Shown here piece by piece: positions 16,612 to 25,134 of a stretch of DNA of 64,000 nt. A program made the position numbers and the translations under genes. This DNA comes from CAYRXM01 sp964449465. Its GTDB lineage: Bacteria; Chloroflexota; Anaerolineae; JAFGEY01. The DNA lies in NCBI GenBank assembly GCA_964449465.1, contig CAYVBK010000022.1, forward strand, positions 1-64,000, in the 5' to 3' direction. The notes under the pieces were generated by a model. The model searched no databases. It worked only from the letters and a program-made list of their open reading frames with translations, and had not been told where the DNA came from. Numbering within the stretch: the stretch's first letter is position 1; each line of letters begins with the position of its first letter.

Positions 16612-16620
16612 TGGGTGGCA

Positions 16621-16641
16621 GGGCAATCGCAAGGGTTGCCC
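16621..16641. repeat. GGGCAA...TTGCCC hairpin repeat, copy 2
   Basis: GGGCAA and TTGCCC form a six-base stem around TCGCAAGGG and are followed by CCTACG. It is related to the hairpins at 15618 and 51080. It lies just downstream of the asparaginase-like gene and may act as its transcript end or processing site. Confidence 0.5.
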
Positions 16642-16652
16642 CTACGCGATGG

Positions 16653-16682
16653 GGTGACGCGAGGGGCAATTTGTGCTATAAT
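16653..16682 (+). promoter_or_regulatory. Putative promoter of the CpXC gene
   Basis: A perfect TATAAT occupies 16677-16682. GGTGAC at 16653-16658 is a loose -35 at 18 bp spacing. Confidence 0.55.
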
Positions 16683-16725
16683 AGCGCGGTTTATTCGTTC
16701 TATTTATTTAATGAAAGGCTAATCT

Positions 16726-18093
16726 ATGTCTGCACGACAAATGACCACAGTCACCTGCCCGTCGTGTCGAATGTCTTATTCGGCGGCGGTGATCAATGTG
16801 ATTGATGTGGGTAAAAATCCTCGCCTGAAAACAGCCTTGTTGCAAGGCCAGGTGAATGCCGGCACGTGTCCGCAGTGCGGGACGACGGGCATCTTGAACA
16901 TTCCATTTGTCTATCATGACCCTGAAAAAGAGTTGTTGTTTTGTCTGGTGCCTCAAGAGTTGGGCATGCGTGAGGCCGAACGTCAGCGCGTGATTGGCGA
17001 GATGAGTCGGGCGGTGATGAATTCGCTGCCGACCGAGCAGCGCAAAGGCTATTTGCTTCAACCGCGCATCTTTATCACCTATCCGTCACTGCTTCAGGCC
17101 ATTTTGGAGGCGGATGGAGTCACGCAAGAAATGCTCCAGGCGCGTGAGCGCAAAGTGCGGATGATCAATCAAATGGTTGAATCGCTGGATGATGGGTTGT
17201 TGCTGGCCAGTATGATTCGGGAAAACCAGTCACTCATTGACACCGAATTTTTCGTCTTGCTCTCGTCGTTGATCAAGATGATGACCCAGAGCGGGCAGGC
17301 GGAGCAGGTTGAAAGGCTAAACCGTTTGCAGACCAGGTTGATGGAGCAGACCGAGGTCGGTCAGGACATTGCCCGTCAACAAGATATTTGGGAGCAGGTG
17401 GTGCGCGGGCTGGATGAAAATCTGACCCAAGATGAGTTGATTCGACGCATGCTGATGGTGCCCGAAGAATCTGCGGATGATCTTTTGGGCATGTTGATCG
17501 GCCTGACCCGCGAATGGATTGATTATCGCTTTTTCCAGGTGTTGACCGAACAGATCGGTCAGGCGCAGGCTGCCGGCGATGCGGCCCTGGTGCAGCAGCT
17601 CAAGGGGCTGCGCACACGGGTGCTGCGGTTGTCGCAAGAAATAGATGCGCAGAGGCGCGCCCTCGTTCAGGAAAAGGCCCAACTGTTGCACGAGATCGTT
17701 CAAAGCCCCGACATCAAGGCCGCGGTAGAGGAGCATATCACCGAAATAGACCAGAGCTTTTTGACGGTGTTGCGAATCAGCATGGAGCAAAGCGAGCAAG
17801 AAGGGCAGGCTCAGTCGCTGGCCGTGCTTCAGCAGGTGCGCGAAGCGATTGAACATGTCATTCGTGAAAACACGCCGGCCGAATTTGTGTTGATCGAACG
17901 CTTGCTGCATGCTCAATATCCCGACGAGACACGACAGATTCTCCATGATGCTTCCGAACTGGTGACGCCCCGCCTGATCGAGATATGCAAAACGTTGCTG
18001 TCCGAGATGGCCGACGAGTCAGACCCGGCGATGCGTCAGCAACTCGAACAGGTGATGGCTCAGGCGCAGTTGATGGTGGGGATGGCCGCCTGA
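16726..18093 (+). CDS. CpXC domain protein
   Basis: A 455-residue soluble protein. The N-terminal 120 residues form a CpXC domain with two zinc-ribbon Cys pairs (C11-P-x-C14 and C48-P-x-C51, the latter within GTCPQCGTTG). The rest is a long, Gln/Glu-rich, helical region (about 130-450) with coiled-coil character and no recognised catalytic motif. CpXC proteins are often found in bacteria with otherwise uncharacterised zinc-ribbon domains; the function is unknown. It has its own promoter and stands upstream of panB, which also has its own promoter. Confidence 0.8.
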   Translation: MSARQMTTVTCPSCRMSYSAAVINVIDVGKNPRLKTALLQGQVNAGTCPQCGTTGILNIPFVYHDPEKELLFCLVPQELGMREAERQRVIGEMSRAVMNSLPTEQRKGYLLQPRIFITYPSLLQAILEADGVTQEMLQARERKVRMINQMVESLDDGLLLASMIRENQSLIDTEFFVLLSSLIKMMTQSGQAEQVERLNRLQTRLMEQTEVGQDIARQQDIWEQVVRGLDENLTQDELIRRMLMVPEESADDLLGMLIGLTREWIDYRFFQVLTEQIGQAQAAGDAALVQQLKGLRTRVLRLSQEIDAQRRALVQEKAQLLHEIVQSPDIKAAVEEHITEIDQSFLTVLRISMEQSEQEGQAQSLAVLQQVREAIEHVIRENTPAEFVLIERLLHAQYPDETRQILHDASELVTPRLIEICKTLLSEMADESDPAMRQQLEQVMAQAQLMVGMAA

Positions 18094-18100
18094 GCAGATG

Positions 18101-18129
18101 TTGCGTTCGGTACGGGTTTAGGGTAAAAT
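18101..18129 (+). promoter_or_regulatory. Promoter of panB
   Basis: TTGCGT at 18101-18106 and TAAAAT at 18124-18129 are separated by 17 bp. They lie about 48 bp before the panB start codon. Confidence 0.6.
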
Positions 18130-18176
18130 CGTCATAGTGGCGGTCAATTTTGGTCTATTTTTTCAAGGAGGAAAAA

Positions 18177-19040
18177 ATGTCCCCAGAGCGTAAAAAAGTG
18201 ACGTTGGGCACCTTGTTCGACAAGATGGAGCATCATGTGCCGATCACGATGCTGACCTGCTATGATTATCCTACGGCGTTTTTTATGGAACAGGCCGGAC
18301 TGGACATTTTGCTGGTGGGCGATAGCCTGGGCATGACCGTGTTGGGCTATGACAGCACCCTGCCGGTGACGATGGACATCATGATCGCCCATGCTCAGGC
18401 GGTGCGGCGCGGCTCACCCAGCGCGTGGCTCATCGGTGATATGCCCTACATGACCTATCAACCCTCGGTAGAGACGGCCATTCGCAACGCCGGGCGGTTT
18501 ATGGCCGAAGCGGGCTGCGATGCGATCAAGCTGGAGGGTGGCGTTGAGGTGGCCGACCGGGTGGCCGGCATTGTGCGGGCGGGCATTCCGGTGATGGGGC
18601 ATCTGGGGCTGACACCGCAAAGTGTGTCGGCATTGGGCGGGTTCCGGGTGCAAGGCAAAAGCGCCGCTCAGGCCAAAAAGATCGTGGATGCTGCCCGTGC
18701 GCTAGAAGATGCCGGCGCGTTTTCTATCTTGCTCGAGTTGGTGCCAGACCGGTTGTGTCAGGTGATCACCGAGCGATCCGGCATCCCCATCATCGGATTG
18801 GGGTCGGGGCCGCATGCGCACGGCCAGTTGTTGATCTTTCACGACATGTTTGGCCTCTATCCCAAGTTTACCCCCAAGATGGCGCGCGTTTATGGTCAAG
18901 CTGGTCAGGTGATTTTGAACGGTCTGACGCAGTATGTCCAGGATGTGACGGCGCGCGAATTTCCCCAGCGCGATAACTGGTTTACGATCAAGGATGATGA
19001 ACTGGAAGAGCTCAAGCGGCTGCTGGCCGCGAACGGATGA
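18177..19040 (+). CDS. panB: 3-methyl-2-oxobutanoate hydroxymethyltransferase
   Basis: About 287 residues from the ATG at 18177, with AAGGAGG upstream. It transfers a hydroxymethyl group from methylenetetrahydrofolate to alpha-ketoisovalerate, the first committed step to pantothenate and CoA. Visible family motifs are ITMLTCYDYPTAFFMEQAG, LLVGDSLGMTVLGYDSTLPV with the metal-binding Asp, IKLEGG, MGHLGLTPQSV and IIGLGSGP. No panC or panD gene is adjacent. The ilvD gene at 61870 makes the precursor of its substrate but is far away. Confidence 0.97.
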   Translation: MSPERKKVTLGTLFDKMEHHVPITMLTCYDYPTAFFMEQAGLDILLVGDSLGMTVLGYDSTLPVTMDIMIAHAQAVRRGSPSAWLIGDMPYMTYQPSVETAIRNAGRFMAEAGCDAIKLEGGVEVADRVAGIVRAGIPVMGHLGLTPQSVSALGGFRVQGKSAAQAKKIVDAARALEDAGAFSILLELVPDRLCQVITERSGIPIIGLGSGPHAHGQLLIFHDMFGLYPKFTPKMARVYGQAGQVILNGLTQYVQDVTAREFPQRDNWFTIKDDELEELKRLLAANG

Positions 19041-19067
19041 CTGTAGTGAGGGTTCGCCGCCGAAAAA

Positions 19068-19096
19068 TTGGCGCATTGGCCGAAATATGTTATACT
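19068..19096 (+). promoter_or_regulatory. Promoter of the histidine kinase gene
   Basis: TTGGCG at 19068-19073 and TATACT at 19091-19096 are separated by exactly 17 bp. The kinase start codon follows 38 bp later. Confidence 0.6.
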
Positions 19097-19133
19097 GAAA
19101 GCGGCAGGGCGGTTCTGACAAAGTGGGGGAAAT

Positions 19134-21359
19134 ATGGGCCTGGATCGACAACTGATTTGGTTGATCACAATTGCTATCGGGTACGGCGCGCTGATCATTC
19201 CCTTTGTCCGCAAAGGCAAAAAGCAGGCAGTCACCGTCTATTTGATCTTGTATGTGATTTTTTCGATGCTGTGGGCCCTGCTGCGCGGCATCTCAGACTG
19301 GGTGATTGTGGACCCGTATTGGCAATCTGTGGCCCGGATGGCTATGGCCTATGGCGTGGTGGTCCTCTCTTTTTTGCTGGGTATGCTGACCACCGCTTTT
19401 TTGCGCCAGGAGACCAAAAAACTGTGGGTTTGGCCGGCAATAGGCGGCGTCTTGCTTGGGGCGATGGCCGTTTTGGACGGGGCGCGAGTAGAGTGGCCGT
19501 TGTGGTCGGTGATCTCGTCGCTCAGTCTGGCCACCGCTCTGGCCATCATCGGTTGGGCCGGCATGTCGGGGGCGGCCTATTTTGTCAGTTGGAATACCTA
19601 CTGCCAGATGAAGCGGCCGTTGTATCGCAACCGGTTGCGCTATTGGATCCTCATTCTCATCCTTATCCTGGCCGGCGACAGCCTGTTCATTCTTTTGGGC
19701 TTTCCCTATGACGAGTTGGGGACCATGCTGCACTGGCTCGGCACTGCGCTGGCCGGCATTGCTCTGCTCAGCCATCATCTGCCCGACTTGACGGGCATTA
19801 CCCGGCAGGGCATCCGCTATTTGCTGCTGACCTTGTTGACCGGGTTGCTCTTTTTCGGCGGCATTTTCCTCTCTCAATATCTGATCCAGTTTCCTCCCTT
19901 TATTCAAAATATCATTCTCAGCATGGCCGGCGTGGCTTTGCTGCTGGCTATTTTGTATCCGGCCTTTCGCCAATGGGTGCAGCGTTGGATTGATCGCCTC
20001 TTGTTTGGCGAGGGTTATGACCGTGACCGGATTCTGCGCGAGTACAGTCAGGGCATCAGCAACATCCTGGACCTGCACGTGTTGGTTACGGTGTCCATCG
20101 GCATCATCAGCGAGGCGATGGAGTTTCAACGCGGCGGGTTGCTGGTGTGCGACGAAAATCCGCGCCTGCGCCTGCGGCCGATCAGCGGTATGGGGACGAT
20201 GGATGTCGAGCCAATTGTGATGAGCGAGACCAACCCGGCCATCGCTTATATGATCGAGACCGGCGTGCCGCTGCTGCAATATGACCTGGACCTGCTGCCG
20301 ATGTACCAGGATATGGCTCCTGAGGAGCGGAGCTGGCTGGGCAGTCTGGACGTGGAGGTCTATGTGCCGATCCGGGCGCAGGAGCAGTTGTTGGGTATTT
20401 TGGTGCTGGGGGCCAAAAAATCGGGCGAGCCGTATTCGTCGCGCGACATTGCCCTGCTGCGCACCCTGGCCGGGCAGACGGCCATCGCCCTGGAAAACGC
20501 CCGTCTGGTTGAAGATCTCAAGCGGCTGAATGCCGAAATCACCCAGTTGAACCAGGATTTGACTGCCACCAACGACCGGCTGGCGATCATTGACCGCACC
20601 AAGTCGGACTTTATCAGCATTGCCTCGCACGAGCTCAAGACACCGCTGACGCACATTCGCGGCTATACCGATATTTTGATGGAGCTGGCCGAATCGGGGG
20701 TGGTGACGCCGACCATCGTGCGCTCGAACGTGCAAAACATCTCCAAAGGGGCCTTGCGTCTTCAATCGGTGGTGGATGCCATGCTGGATGTGTCGCTGAT
20801 CGAGACCGAAGCGTTCATGATCCATCCCATCCCCACTTCGCTGCGTTATACCATCGAGCGGGTGTTGGAAGGGCTCAAAGATGCGCTGCGTGAGCGGCAT
20901 CAGGTGGTGACAACCAGCGGGCTGGAATCGCTGCCCGATATTATCGCCGACGAGACGCGCCTGCATCAGGCCTTTCGCAACATTATCATCAACGGCATCA
21001 AGTTTACGCCGGACGGTGGGCGCATTGACATCCGCGCTTATTTGTTGCCCGGCGACGAAGAGGTGCAGGTGGCCATTGCCGACACGGGCATCGGCATTGA
21101 TGCCGAACATCACGAGTTGATCTTTGAAAAGTTTTACCGCGTGGGCGATTTGAACCTGCACTCAACCGGCCAGACCAAGTTCAAAGGCGCAGGGCCGGGG
21201 CTGGGGCTACCCATTGCACGCGGCATCATCGAAGCGCATGGCGGGCGGGTGTGGGTGGAAAGCTCTGGGTATGATGAAGAAGCGCTGCCAGGCAGCACCT
21301 TTTTTGTGCGGCTGCCGGTCAATGGCCCGGCGCACGATCAACGGCATGTGGTGATTTAG
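19134..21359 (+). CDS. Membrane sensor histidine kinase with GAF domain
   Basis: 741 residues. The N-terminal 290 residues hold about eight membrane segments, like the 7TM-type sensor regions of some Chloroflexota kinases. A GAF domain follows (about 310-480), then a short coiled coil (about 458-485), a HisKA domain with the phospho-acceptor in SHELKTPLTH (His499), and a HATPase_c domain with N-box NIIINGIKFTPDG, G1 DTGIGID and G2 GPGLGLPI. It should autophosphorylate and pass phosphate to a response regulator, which is not encoded nearby. A strong terminator follows, so it is transcribed alone from the promoter at 19068. Confidence 0.93.
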   Translation: MGLDRQLIWLITIAIGYGALIIPFVRKGKKQAVTVYLILYVIFSMLWALLRGISDWVIVDPYWQSVARMAMAYGVVVLSFLLGMLTTAFLRQETKKLWVWPAIGGVLLGAMAVLDGARVEWPLWSVISSLSLATALAIIGWAGMSGAAYFVSWNTYCQMKRPLYRNRLRYWILILILILAGDSLFILLGFPYDELGTMLHWLGTALAGIALLSHHLPDLTGITRQGIRYLLLTLLTGLLFFGGIFLSQYLIQFPPFIQNIILSMAGVALLLAILYPAFRQWVQRWIDRLLFGEGYDRDRILREYSQGISNILDLHVLVTVSIGIISEAMEFQRGGLLVCDENPRLRLRPISGMGTMDVEPIVMSETNPAIAYMIETGVPLLQYDLDLLPMYQDMAPEERSWLGSLDVEVYVPIRAQEQLLGILVLGAKKSGEPYSSRDIALLRTLAGQTAIALENARLVEDLKRLNAEITQLNQDLTATNDRLAIIDRTKSDFISIASHELKTPLTHIRGYTDILMELAESGVVTPTIVRSNVQNISKGALRLQSVVDAMLDVSLIETEAFMIHPIPTSLRYTIERVLEGLKDALRERHQVVTTSGLESLPDIIADETRLHQAFRNIIINGIKFTPDGGRIDIRAYLLPGDEEVQVAIADTGIGIDAEHHELIFEKFYRVGDLNLHSTGQTKFKGAGPGLGLPIARGIIEAHGGRVWVESSGYDEEALPGSTFFVRLPVNGPAHDQRHVVI

Positions 21360-21379
21360 AGTTTGCTCAGGGTTAAATC

Positions 21380-21418
21380 AAGAGATGCGCAGATTGATCT
21401 GAGTATCTCTTTTTTTTG
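21380..21418 (+). terminator. Rho-independent terminator after the histidine kinase
   Basis: AGAGAT and ATCTCT, with inner arms CAGAT and ATCTG, build one hairpin. A run of eight or more T follows. Confidence 0.85.
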
Positions 21419-21455
21419 TGCTTGCGCAGAATGTAGACGCAAAAGGAGATGCAGG

Positions 21456-21959
21456 GTGGTTTCTTATCGTATCGTTGAACGTCCTTCTTTTGCCGTGATC
21501 GGCAAGAAAACCTGGATCGGCGGGCCGGATAACGAGGCTTTTGGTCGGTTTTGGGTGCAGTGTCGCCAGGAGGGGCTGTTTGATGTGTTTGGACGGATTA
21601 CCCAACTGCGGCCTGGCGCTCAGACACAAGGAGTCACGCTGGGGATTTCACGGGTGGAGCAGGACCCGGCCCGGCGCGAGTTTGACTATATGATTGCCGT
21701 TGAAAACCCAGACGGCATTCAGGTGGACGGGCTGGAGCTTTACACTGTGCCGGGCGGTCGGTGGGCGGTTTTCGAGTGCCGTGGCGCGGTGCCCGATTCC
21801 ATCGTCCGCGCCGAAATGTATGCGTTTATGGAATGGCTGCCCGCTTCGGGCTATGTCCATGCTCTGGCGCCCGAAATGGAGGTCTACCCGCCACTCGATT
21901 TACCGAATAACGAGGATACATACTGCGAGTTTTGGCTGCCGATTGACAGCAGAGAATAG
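21456..21959 (+). CDS. GyrI-like / effector-binding domain protein
   Basis: 167 residues from a GTG at 21456 with AAGGAG eight bases before it. The frame extends upstream, but only through the preceding terminator. The start SYRIVERPSFAVIGKKTWIG, the central GVTLGISRVEQD and the end EVYPPLDLPNNEDTYCEFWLPI match the classic AraC effector-binding domain, where the final Glu binds cationic ligands. No DNA-binding domain is attached. It is the third such protein in the window. Confidence 0.82.
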   Translation: MVSYRIVERPSFAVIGKKTWIGGPDNEAFGRFWVQCRQEGLFDVFGRITQLRPGAQTQGVTLGISRVEQDPARREFDYMIAVENPDGIQVDGLELYTVPGGRWAVFECRGAVPDSIVRAEMYAFMEWLPASGYVHALAPEMEVYPPLDLPNNEDTYCEFWLPIDSRE

Positions 21960-22055
21960 TTGATGGCTGTATTTCTATCAGAGTTTGATGAACTCTGGTT
22001 TCTGTCGAGATGGATCGATCAGGGTGTTTAGCTGTCTAAAAAGGAGGTTGTGTCG

Positions 22056-23294
22056 GTGATTGCAGGCTGGAGCGTGACAAGACTTGTCCCGCCAGATGTT
22101 TGGGGTGGTTTGATTATTGGCAAATACAAAATGTATGGCGGAGTGATTCGATGGGCGGCAGGCACAGAGCGCGCTGGTCAGATCGTGCGCCATCTTGTGC
22201 CTGTGGCCTCGCAGGTTTTGGGGGGTGGGTTCTTTGACCCGATCTCGACAGGGTTTGATCTTTTAAATACCTATCAGTTGCACAAATTATCAAAACAAGT
22301 GGCCGGCGTATCAGGACAGATCAATGCGTTGACAGCGGCGACTCGCCAGATTTTGCAGGTAGCAACCAGCACGATGGCGTTATCGGGGCTAAATCTGGCT
22401 GTAACGGCTGTTGGGTTTACTGTGTTGAATGACAAGTTGAAAACGTTGGAAGGAAGACTGAGCGAATTGCAATCTCAGGTCAAAGCCCTTCGCGGCTTGT
22501 TGGAATTGGAGGAACGATCCCGGCTGTCTGCGGCTCTGCGAGATTTGCTGAATGTGTCTGGCATCAAGAATCCGAGCCATCGGCATGATATGTTGTTCAA
22601 TTCCAAAAACATTCTGGCGCCGATCAGTCTCAAGTACAAGGAATTGCTGGCAGGTGCGGAGACTTTGGAGATTGCCATGGCCTATGAAGAGTATTTTTGC
22701 CTGACCTCGTTGGCGCATACTCGTTGCCTGGCCGAGTTGGGCATGTTGGAGATGGCCTGTCGAGATCTAGATGAAACGAGCAATTTTTGGGTCAGGCAGG
22801 CCCGACGGATAACCAATGAATTTTTGCTAGAACCAGATCCAGAACGTTTTCTGTCTAGCGATTTTGTCCAAGATGTGCCTGTATCCGGGCTGGTTGAATG
22901 GCTGGATTTTGCGTATGGAGAAGAAAAGGGCTATGGTTGGATTGATGAACTGCGAGGGAGAATTGGTCCCTGGTATTCGCAAGGCAATTCCAGTGAGCTT
23001 GCCAAAGGCTCCAAACAGGTCATTTCTTCGGTAAAAAGAATGGTGACTAAACAAACGCCATTTTTGAATGTGGACAGCATCGAGCGGCAGCGCACTCGAG
23101 TCATTCCCTCGTTGCAAAAGCTGGTGGCTCGAAATAACGTGCTGGAAGGTTACAAGACGCAGTACCAGTTGTTGGAAACCCATAATATCACACCCTCTGA
23201 CTTTGAAAGTCAGGTGGCGGCGCTGGCAGAATCGGCAGTAGATGGGTTTCTTATTTTGCGACCGTCCGAAGAGAAAATCGGGAGTGATAAATAG
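22056..23294 (+). CDS. Unknown protein with hydrophobic and coiled-coil segments, cassette gene 1
   Basis: About 412 residues. The GTG at 22056 is 8 bases after AAGGAGG; a GTG at 22050 is too close to it. The N-terminal third has hydrophobic patches (LVPVASQVLGGGFFDPIS and MALSGLNLAVTAVGFTVLN) that could insert in a membrane. They are followed by a heptad-rich helix (DKLKTLEGRLSELQSQVKAL). The C-terminal half is helical and charged. No catalytic motif is visible and I do not recognise the family. It is followed after 23 bp by the YaaW/J-domain gene on the same strand, and likely forms a three-gene operon with it. Confidence 0.65.
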   Translation: MIAGWSVTRLVPPDVWGGLIIGKYKMYGGVIRWAAGTERAGQIVRHLVPVASQVLGGGFFDPISTGFDLLNTYQLHKLSKQVAGVSGQINALTAATRQILQVATSTMALSGLNLAVTAVGFTVLNDKLKTLEGRLSELQSQVKALRGLLELEERSRLSAALRDLLNVSGIKNPSHRHDMLFNSKNILAPISLKYKELLAGAETLEIAMAYEEYFCLTSLAHTRCLAELGMLEMACRDLDETSNFWVRQARRITNEFLLEPDPERFLSSDFVQDVPVSGLVEWLDFAYGEEKGYGWIDELRGRIGPWYSQGNSSELAKGSKQVISSVKRMVTKQTPFLNVDSIERQRTRVIPSLQKLVARNNVLEGYKTQYQLLETHNITPSDFESQVAALAESAVDGFLILRPSEEKIGSDK

Positions 23295-23317
23295 TCACCT
23301 GAACAGAGGGTATTTCT

Positions 23318-24220
23318 ATGAGCGCATTTGGATTTACTTTCGAGGCACTGTATCGTCTTCAGGTAGAGGAATTGCAAGATATGGCGCGTCTGATCCGAGG
23401 CGACGGGTATTATCCTCCGCGTACTCGAGACGTGTTGATTCGTGGCGTGATTTTCCCTTTTCTGCGGGATGCGGCCAAATTGTCCAAAACAGCGACCAAA
23501 GATGAGGTAATGAGAGCTGCGCTGATCCGCGCTGCCCGTGGGTTCCAAGTTTCGTGTGATGACTGGGATGCCGTCAGCACAGAGTGGCTTGTGCGCCAGG
23601 TAAAGGCTGCATGGGAACAAATTTTTCGCAAGCAGTTGGAGACATTGGGCAAGGATGAAAGAGCCGAAATCCTCAAAAAAGCAGACGATGAACTAAAAAA
23701 GCGCGCCCGGGGGATGGGGGTTGGTCTGCTGCCTGCCGTTGGCGTGATCGCCGGTGAAATGTCGGGGTTTGGCATCTATATTGCAACGACGACCGGATTG
23801 AGTGCGATTTCTGCGGCTATTGGCATCACTTTTCCATGGGCCATCTATCAGGGGGCCACAACGCTGTTGGGTGTGGTGCTGGGGCCGGTTGGATGGATCA
23901 TATCTGGCACTTGCGCTGCCGCCGGCATTGCTGTAGCGTTCCAGCGGTTTTTGAAACAGGGTGATAAAAAGCTCCAGGTGATCGTCCTGGCGATCATTCA
24001 AGCCATTGGCGATAATCCTTATGAATGGTTTGGTCTTTCAGAGACGGCGCCGATGGATGAGATCAAGACGGCCTATCGGGCGATGATGAAAACGCTTCAT
24101 CCCGATGTGCTAGAGGAGCGACTTGCCGATTGGTTCAAGCAGCGTTTTAACGAGCTGCTGCTGCGAACGCAAGAAAATTATGAGCGCATTCAGATGCATC
24201 GAGAGGAGGCGAACGCATGA
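23318..24220 (+). CDS. YaaW-like protein fused to a C-terminal J-domain, cassette gene 2
   Basis: 300 residues. The first 230 resemble the YaaW (UPF0174/DUF3944) family: an acidic helical N-terminus, then GMGVGLLPAVGVIAGEM and ITFPWAIYQGATTLLG with VVLGPVGWIIS, two or three glycine-rich membrane-type segments. The C-terminal 65 residues form a J-domain: NPYEWFGLSETAPMDEIKTA, then YRAMMKTLHPDV with the HPD tripeptide intact. A J-domain would stimulate an Hsp70 partner at the membrane. The stop codon overlaps the next start by ATGA, so the two are translationally coupled. Fold assignment of the YaaW part is from memory of the motif pattern. Confidence 0.65.
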   Translation: MSAFGFTFEALYRLQVEELQDMARLIRGDGYYPPRTRDVLIRGVIFPFLRDAAKLSKTATKDEVMRAALIRAARGFQVSCDDWDAVSTEWLVRQVKAAWEQIFRKQLETLGKDERAEILKKADDELKKRARGMGVGLLPAVGVIAGEMSGFGIYIATTTGLSAISAAIGITFPWAIYQGATTLLGVVLGPVGWIISGTCAAAGIAVAFQRFLKQGDKKLQVIVLAIIQAIGDNPYEWFGLSETAPMDEIKTAYRAMMKTLHPDVLEERLADWFKQRFNELLLRTQENYERIQMHREEANA

Positions 24221-24927
24221 GTCAGGCAGACGAGCCGCAGAATCAAGAAACGGGCGGGCGAATGACGTCGTTTGTCAATTTGCTCAAGGCATGGCTGGTA
24301 GATTTCGAGGTTAACAGCCAGATTTTCGCCGAGATGATGAATGATGAAGAACTGTCTTTACCTGCTCGCACACTGGCTGCTGCCGTTTTGATCTATATTG
24401 TTTCACCTCTAGACATCATCCCCGACACATCCAGATGGGTCAAAATACTTGGCATGGTTGACGATGTAATAGTCATGGTCGTCAGTTTGAGTGCCATCGT
24501 GCCGCTGATTTCGGAATCGCGGCTGGAATATTACCGGTCTAAATATCAGGCGGTCAATCAGATTAGCGAGTATGTCAGTATTCTCAAGTCGGTTTTAGGT
24601 ATTCTTTGGGATGGTATGGTGCAGTTTGTAGACAAATGTCGCCATCGCCGCTATCAAAAGCAGACTGCCCAAGATGTTGTCCAGTCGGCCAATGCGCGTG
24701 AGGACTTGTTCGATCAGGCGATGATCCGCGTCGCCGAATTGAATTTGAATCCAGATGTCCTTGATCGAGAGCTGGCTATGCTGCCGCCGCCGGAAAAAAT
24801 GATAGGCTTGCTGGCTGATGGCATTCAAAAAGATAAAGATCGCCAATCCAAGCCGACCGGTATATCTCAAATGCAGGCCGGGCTGAAACATCTGTTACCT
24901 TCTGGTCGGGAGAACAAAGAGACATAG
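24217..24927 (+). CDS. DUF1232 (YkvA-like) membrane protein, cassette gene 3
   Basis: 236 residues. The DUF1232 signature is clear: SLPARTLAAAVLIYIVSPLD then IIPD, and a GMVDDVIVMVVSLSAIVPL membrane segment. The C-terminal half is a charged helical tail with no known domain. The start overlaps the previous stop codon (ATGA). The function of DUF1232 proteins is not established; they are small membrane proteins often near stress or transport genes. Confidence 0.82.
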   Translation: MSQADEPQNQETGGRMTSFVNLLKAWLVDFEVNSQIFAEMMNDEELSLPARTLAAAVLIYIVSPLDIIPDTSRWVKILGMVDDVIVMVVSLSAIVPLISESRLEYYRSKYQAVNQISEYVSILKSVLGILWDGMVQFVDKCRHRRYQKQTAQDVVQSANAREDLFDQAMIRVAELNLNPDVLDRELAMLPPPEKMIGLLADGIQKDKDRQSKPTGISQMQAGLKHLLPSGRENKET

Positions 24928-24944
24928 GCCTTTGATGCCAAAAT

Positions 24945-24987
24945 ATTGGTTTCGGCAGGCTCAACCAACGTTTTGCGCAAGTCCTGC
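24945..24987 (-). repeat. Dispersed repeat with AAAACGTTGGTTGAGC core, copy 2
   Basis: On the minus strand it reads GCAGGACTTGCGCAAAACG followed by TTGGTTGAGCCTGCCGAAACC. The first part matches 10632-10661 with few changes, and the GAAACCAA end matches 10703-10710. It lies in the 207-bp gap after the DUF1232 gene, which holds no other gene I can support. Confidence 0.6.
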
Positions 24988-25134
24988 TATATCATCACAT
25001 CAAGGAGGCGAAAAATAGAAAAACACAATTTGCTTTGACACATCTCTGTTTTTTCGTCACTATGTGCTGCCAACCCGGGAAATTCAAGATCGCTCTTGAA
25101 TCGTTGGCCCACCCATTTTTTCAAGGAGAGAACA

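Noticed and set aside
19293..21161. 622-codon minus-strand frame opposite the histidine kinase
   Set aside because: No domain match; the kinase frame on the other strand has all its catalytic motifs.
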